In this document: positions 58,851-64,000 of the stretch, one piece after another
How positions within the stretch are numbered: position 1 is the stretch's first letter
How the letters are laid out: each line of letters opens with the position of its first letter
Source of the DNA: Mesotaenium endlicherianum
Lineage: Eukaryota; Streptophyta; Zygnematophyceae; Zygnematales; Mesotaeniaceae
Assembly: GCA_009602735.1 (NCBI GenBank)
Contig: WELA01000694.1
Location: 394,986-458,985 of the forward strand
Direction of reading: 5' to 3'
Length of the DNA: 64,000 bases
Program-made: the position numbers and the translations under genes
Notes under the pieces: generated by a model
Databases searched by the model: none
The model's input: the letters and a program-made list of their open reading frames with translations, nothing else
What the model was told of the DNA's origin: nothing

Positions 58851-61800
58851 AAGAGAGCCCACTACGTGTAGGCAGACGTTGAAGATTCTAATTGCTTGTA
58901 AGCGAAGTAAAGAGAGATCTTCTTAGTAGTAAGGAGTGTGTACTTTCTAGAGTGAGCACCTCAAAATTGTAAACTGGTCGGAATACAATGAATGGAGTAT
59001 GGTCCAAAAGATCACTGTAAGCACATCATGATCTTCAAGAGTAGTCCTATGGCAGGGGTTTAAGCTGTGACTTTGCTCACCACTTGTAAACTTCTTCAAG
59101 TGACTGGAAGTCAGCAAGGCTTGCTCTTCACAAGAGAGAGACTAAGTGGTATTGAAAACACATGAGATTAAAGTGTAAGCTTTAGTGATAATTTCCGTGA
59201 CTTACAACTGGCATAATGGGACTTCTAAAAGATGTTCCTCTAGGGACATTTCTAGTATATATAATCCTGGAAACCCGGCGTTGTATGCGGCGGATCCAAT
59301 GCATGTAGTCACGCTAGGAGGCTCTCCTATTTCCACTAATGTGTACAAGGCATGTACTAGCACTCCTATAGGCTAAACGTAACTCTAATCAATCAAAGCA
59401 ATGCACGTAGAATATACTATGTGTCTCTCATGGGTGGAGCTTACTTTGGGTGATTCTACCCAGATAGCGCCTCAAAATTGAATCCAAAACTTTAGGAAGC
59501 TTCCTCTAGGAGTAGGTGATGCAGTCACCAAGTTATAACCTCAACGATGCACTTATGCTATGAAGATACAAGACTTATGTAGTCAAAGGGGCTCGCGGAT
59601 TTGTGCGTACAAAGCTAGGGGTTCTTGGGGTCACGAATAGCCAACAATGTCACCTCTGGATACATTGAGTCACAAGTTGACCATTTGGTGTGATTCCGCT
59701 AGGGGCCAAAAGGGGTGCGGACTAGATACTGAGTACTGATGAGTCATCAGATCGCGCCTATCTTGCTCGATACTTAATCAAATGACGCGAAACAGGTGCC
59801 ATTCGGAAGATGCTTCAACGCGCTACACTTTGGTGACTTGGAAATCTAGAACAAGTCAACATATGGATGCGTAAGGTCAATGCAAAGTCGGTCTTCCTAG
59901 GTTGATGGTTCACACAAGTGGAGCTCGGTTTTGTACGTCAACCTCGACTCAATAAATCATGACATTTTCTAAAGGAGAAGCTCTAGTCCTAAAGTTCGTC
60001 TCCTTCTTGTGCCTTGTGATAGTGTGCAACTATAACACACTACGATAAGTGAGTCAAGGGGTATAGTTGAGTAAACGAAAGTCATTATATGCGCGAAGAT
60101 TGCAACCTAATTTTACACGCTTCCACCTATCTCTGATCTTACATATTTAAATGAAATATGGTCATTTTGAATAAGCAAGATTCATTTCGAGCATTGTACA
60201 TATCAATTTATTTTATCAAATATGAACAAATTCTTGAACGCGCGCAAGTCCCATTGTGGGACACTTTGTCATTTACGTGTATGACTTGGTGGAATTACAG
60301 CGGGAATTACAGCGGGTGGTCTTGACGCGGACATTTTTCCTAAACGTCTGCCATTCAAAAAAGACATCCATGTCCGTAACAGCACTTTGAAATCGGTTCG
60401 TACAAAAAACGCGACTAACAAATTCTGCCCATCTATGCCCTGGTCGTCGACGAATTTTTTCTACGCTACGTGGAAAAATGGAGAACACGATCTCCAAAAC
60501 AACAGGCGAAAATGGTATTTCTACGCCAAAGGGCGAAAGTCATGCACGGGAACGTTTTATCGTTTCCGAACGGAGGAAGATTTCGTCGACTCCGAAACGG
60601 AGAAGACTTCATCACCTCATACAATGTGAACCATGCAATTTTGATCTAAGTATGACAACGGTAACCAAACCAAGGATTGAAATGGTCTTGAACAATGTCT
60701 TTTGATTGGTCGTCGTTAGGCTCGAGTGTGCCCATAACGTTATCATGGACTATTTGGTCAAAAAAGTCCCAAAAAAAAAAGGCGGAATCTAGCTTCAATT
60801 CATTGCAAAGATACCGAGTGGCGGGAGTGGCCTGACAAGCACGCTCGCTGTTGCAACTCACGTTTTGTAGAAGCGGACGAGGGGGTCCAAGAAAATTTGA
60901 AGTTTTTTGGCCACAGTCGCCCGGTGGCCCTGACAGGGCTCGTCGCCGTTGCTTGTTACAAGTTAGCGGGCAACGGGCTGAAGTAACCGGTCTGCAAGGG
61001 TGGCCCCAACAGCTCCCGTTGCTCGGTCACTTGTGTCAGCACGCACCGAGCGCGTGTCGCCGGGCGGCACGAGTGACCCTGACAGGCCCGTCCCTACTCG
61101 AAAAATACTCCCCCTTGCCTGGTCACATTTGTCACCGGGCAACGGGGCCAAAAGGACTCGTTCCGCTGGAGCGAGTTCCTCCGGACCGAAACTCGTCGAG
61201 GAAGGGCGCCAACCAATGACGCCTATTAAGCCATATACAAATTTGTCATCTTTGGCCCGTTCGAAATCACTTCCTAATGGGTGACAAGGAAGTCTTATCA
61301 TTCGCTCTTGGTGGTTAGGCCCTTCGAGGCTAAACCCTAGTAGGTCGGAATCTAACGGGTTTTATAACCTCTTTGAGTGGGCGGGTTTATGGGATGGCCT
61401 TTTGTAGGCAAGTCCCAATACAAATCCACTCTCATAATCTCACTATTTGGTATTCTCTCACCCCTTCAATGAGCACGTGCGGATCTCAGCCCCATGTATT
61501 GACTCGTGTTTTGGGTCGGTTTGAGCGTGTAGACGCGGCTAGAATCGCCAATCATAACAAAGTCAAAATTGAATCTAACTTGTCTTTGCCGGGGGCGAGA
61601 AGAGAACAACTTTCGATATCAAAAGTCAATATTGCCGATGGCGAGAACAAATTTCATCTCATCTCAAAAGTCAATAGTTTCTCGCTTGCAAAAACGGTCG
61701 GCGACATTTGACTTTGGAATGTAGTGCACCCAATAGTATGTTCTCATTGGCCAGTTATGTCGTCGATGCATGTAACCGATTGGTGAATCAAAACGTAGAT

Positions 61801-62320
61801 GAATGTAACTTTGCTTCGCTTTGCTTTCAAGCGGAGAATTGACTCCGTTCAAAAGCCGGGGGATTTGTTGAAGTGCATCTCCGTTTACCAATTCTCCTTA
61901 CCACAAAAACAAAGATTGAGTACTTCTTCGCCTCTCAATTTTGGTTTGGAGATCGACGATCTCCTAGTAACCGATTTTGGAGTGAGTGCTGCTCTTGTTT
62001 TTCACTCGACGACGATGGACGTCGACGCAATCAACGACTTGCATTCCATTTGCGTTCGGATGCTTGACTCTTTTGACAACAGTAGTTACATCCGCGCTGG
62101 GCTCCTTCACAATGAAGCAATTACACGTATGTTCCCCTACAGTGCAAGACCATTAGTATATTAACACTCACTGCAGCTCCTAATATATCCCTTTTCGTCC
62201 ATATTCCCTTCACATGACTGTCGATGTGCCGCGTTGTACTCCAGAGTACAGATTTAGCAGCCAATGCCGGATACACATTATCACTTCAACACCGCTTACC
62301 AAGTTAGTACTTGACTAATG
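58851..62320. other. Long stretch without recognised genes
   Basis: I see no supported gene. The first kilobase may hold the leader or LTR of relic E but no boundary was found. A GC-richer block at 60850-61230 and a 121-codon ATG frame at 61799-62164 (MNVTLLRFAFKRR...) have no recognisable domain; the latter could be chance or an exon. Confidence 0.4.
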
Positions 62321-62856
62321 ACGCTTAACTGTTATATCGCCAATTTTGGAAGGACAAGAACCTTACCCAGAAATGGGCTTTTGAGGAGCAAAACCGTGCT
62401 AGGGGTTTGAAAGTCCAGAACGAGGCTTCGGAAGCCAAGTTAGCCAATTTATCGTTAAGGAGAAAAGTTCAAATTGTACCTGTCGCCAATACAGACGCGA
62501 TTGCATTAGCTACCGCTCTAAATAGGGCCTTGAGACAATTAGAAATTGGCCAGTGAAGGACCGCTGCTGAAGGAAATGTCGCATAATTTAGCAAGGTATT
62601 TGCAAAGTCTATGTGCAGAGCCGTCAAACTGACTGACGCATATCAAAACTCTGGCACAAGACCGCCTGCCAGAAATTTTGCTGGTGGAAGCGCTTAGTAT
62701 GAATAGACATGCAGAAGCACCGAGACGTTATCAGAAGAATATGGAAGCTGGAGATGACCAGCTTTATCGCAATTATTATCTGCGTCAGTTTTTAAGTTGC
62801 TTAAAGCACACTTTCCTAAAGATTGTAGCACTAAGGTGCACCGCTATTTTTTTTTT
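62321..62856 (+). mobile_element. Second relic of the element G family (gag part, fossil)
   Basis: Nucleotide phrases match element G gag in order: ttatatcgccaattttggaagga with 8019-8042, tccagaacgaggct with 8100-8114, and the segment atggaagctggagatgaccagct with 8438-8460, then cgtcagtttttaagttgctt. It is heavily decayed, with several breaks. It shows that the methyltransferase-element family had at least two copies here. Confidence 0.7.
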
Positions 62857-63139
62857 TGAAATGAGTCGTTTTACGTAAGCCATTTAACAATTGAAAAAAG
62901 ATGTCTATATCAGCAAGAAATCTTCATGGGGCTTTTTGGTGAACTTATTGATAAATAAAAAGACCACACAACTAGCTTATAAATACTCATAGTCAAATGC
63001 AAGGAACGAGCATCAATCATGAAATTAGTTTACTCATACATAAGCAAGGTGAGGAAGCATATTGAGCTCATTTATCTAGCTCAGTTATCTATTATACTTC
63101 AGTGAATATCATATCTATCAATTATACTGATTCATCACA
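62857..63139 (-). repeat. Inverted, shortened A-family LTR relic
   Basis: Read on the minus strand it begins TGTGATGAATCAGTATA and ends CTCATTTCA, with the LTR's outer parts recognisable. It is followed on its upstream side (63140-63175) by the A-family polypurine phrase, so it is the 3' end of a minus-strand copy. It abuts the gag relic of family G. Confidence 0.72.
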
Positions 63140-63465
63140 ATCTCTCCAACTTAAATTGTTGTCGTCTCGTACACGCACCTTGCTGACAAAGACAAAGCAA
63201 CAACATGAACAATCTCACGAAGACATGAAGTGAACCTGTATCATCAGAGAGTTTGTGGTCTGCGTGCGATTGGTTGCGGGGCCTTGCGACGGGCTGAGTT
63301 TGGCTCAGCGCGACCTTGACGCGACCCTGAGCGACTCCTCGCGAACGTGTGCGAGTCGGACGACGACACATTGTTCGGGCGACTAAAGACGACCTCTCGC
63401 GACGAAATTGTGCGAGCTACGGGCAGCTGGAAGGTAAGACGAGCGCCTCCAAGTCAGGATTGTAT

Positions 63466-63550
63466 CGATGCAGGTACAAAGTAGAGGTTGGAAGGCAGCG
63501 ATGCAGGTACGGGCGGCTGCTAGTTGACATTTATCTATCGATGCAGGTAC
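63466..63550 (+). repeat. Three copies of a 12-mer, cgatgcaggtac
   Basis: Exact copies at 63466-63477, 63499-63510 and 63539-63550, in the leader region upstream of the ATG at 63608. Function unknown. Confidence 0.7.
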
Positions 63551-63641
63551 TCCTCCTTTGTTTCCCGTTGTGTTGTGCAGCGAGTATCAACCAAACAGCG
63601 ATCAAAAATGGCTGCAGTTGTGTCAATAATGAAAGGCATAA

Positions 63642-64000
63642 AGGCTCCACGTAAAAAAAAAGCCTCGCAGAGGGGGAGTAGAGGTAGTAGATGTGGCGGT
63701 TGCACAGGGTGACGTGCCTGCCACCTTAGAAGTTTTAGCTGGCACGATAGAAGTTTCCGTGACTGTCACACGGGATGGGGGTGATATCACTGAGCAAGAA
63801 TTCAGGAAGCTTGGTGTTTATTTGAACCAGGCTTATGTACAAAGGGGGCTCTTTGGAAGGGAGACGGGTGGAACTTGTTTCCACGACCATGCTCTGGGGA
63901 TTCTAATGGTTAATTTGAAATTGGCTAGCGTTGTTACGAAAGACCTGAAACGGTTTATGGGTTGGAGTGCCGGGCCTTGGGGGAGGACGACTTTGGAAGG
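63642..64000 (+). CDS. Open frame running off the window, possibly Rep-like
   Basis: About 119 codons are open to the window end with no stop. The text includes EVSVTVTRDGGDITEQEF, a helix-like FRKLGVYLNQAYVQRGL, and FGRETGGTCFHDHALGI. This resembles, in layout, the strand-helix-strand leading to a His-rich motif in HUH-type Rep proteins, but the match is weak. A separate 34-codon ATG frame (63608-63712) encodes a Lys/Arg-rich peptide, and the relation between the two is unresolved. It could be a replicative DNA transposon protein, a virus-derived gene or a host gene. Confidence 0.35.

Noticed and set aside
61799-62164. 121-codon ATG ORF
   Set aside because: No recognisable domain or splice context; not enough to call a gene.

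Overview
This is a eukaryotic nuclear window, most plausibly from a streptophyte (charophyte-grade) green alga. The first 5.4 kb is a GC-rich gene island with GT-AG introns. One of its genes is a fucosyltransferase-like protein of the kind I know from mosses. The other is a BLOC1S1/BLOS1 gene. The remaining ~58 kb is mostly AT-richer retrotransposon sequence with nested insertions, a CT-rich compound satellite and one large assembly gap (16464-17187). The genus cannot be fixed from the sequence alone.

Layout. 1-1623 (+): last two exons of a GT23-like glycosyltransferase. 3170-5355 (-): a complete three-exon BLOC1S1 homologue, convergent with the first gene. About 7.0-16.2 kb (+): an old Ty3/gypsy-type element (here G) that carries a C5 cytosine-DNA methyltransferase domain between protease and reverse transcriptase, and a PHD finger after the integrase. 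16.2-17.4 kb: (CT)n compound satellite with the gap. 18034-26852 (+): a young, apparently whole chromovirus-type Ty3/gypsy element (A) with paired LTRs, a 5-bp target duplication, gag, pol and a third ORF of unknown function. 27.0-28.8 kb: a gypsy scrap and a leucine-rich-repeat-like gene relic. 29380-35255 (+): an older gypsy element (F) with target duplication. 35.3-38.4 kb: weak small ORFs. 38391-57763 (+): an older copy (B) of the element A family, which holds a solo LTR (39693-40612), another A-family copy (C, 44317-51288) and a different gypsy element (D, 51289-56164). 57.8-58.9 kb (-): gag relic E. 62.3-63.2 kb: a second relic of the methyltransferase element's gag, next to an inverted A-family LTR. 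63642-64000: an open frame running off the window, possibly a Rep-like protein.

The most notable systems are (1) a retrotransposon that captured a DNA methyltransferase and a chromatin-reader PHD finger, so it combines potential writing and reading of chromatin marks, and (2) the extra ORF3 of the A family. ORF3 is kept in three copies, has a coiled-coil/acidic/RS-rich design, and is preceded by a conserved ~105-bp candidate leader intron. The two host genes at the left show no functional link to each other. The retroelements are described as fossils, apart from A, which looks whole.
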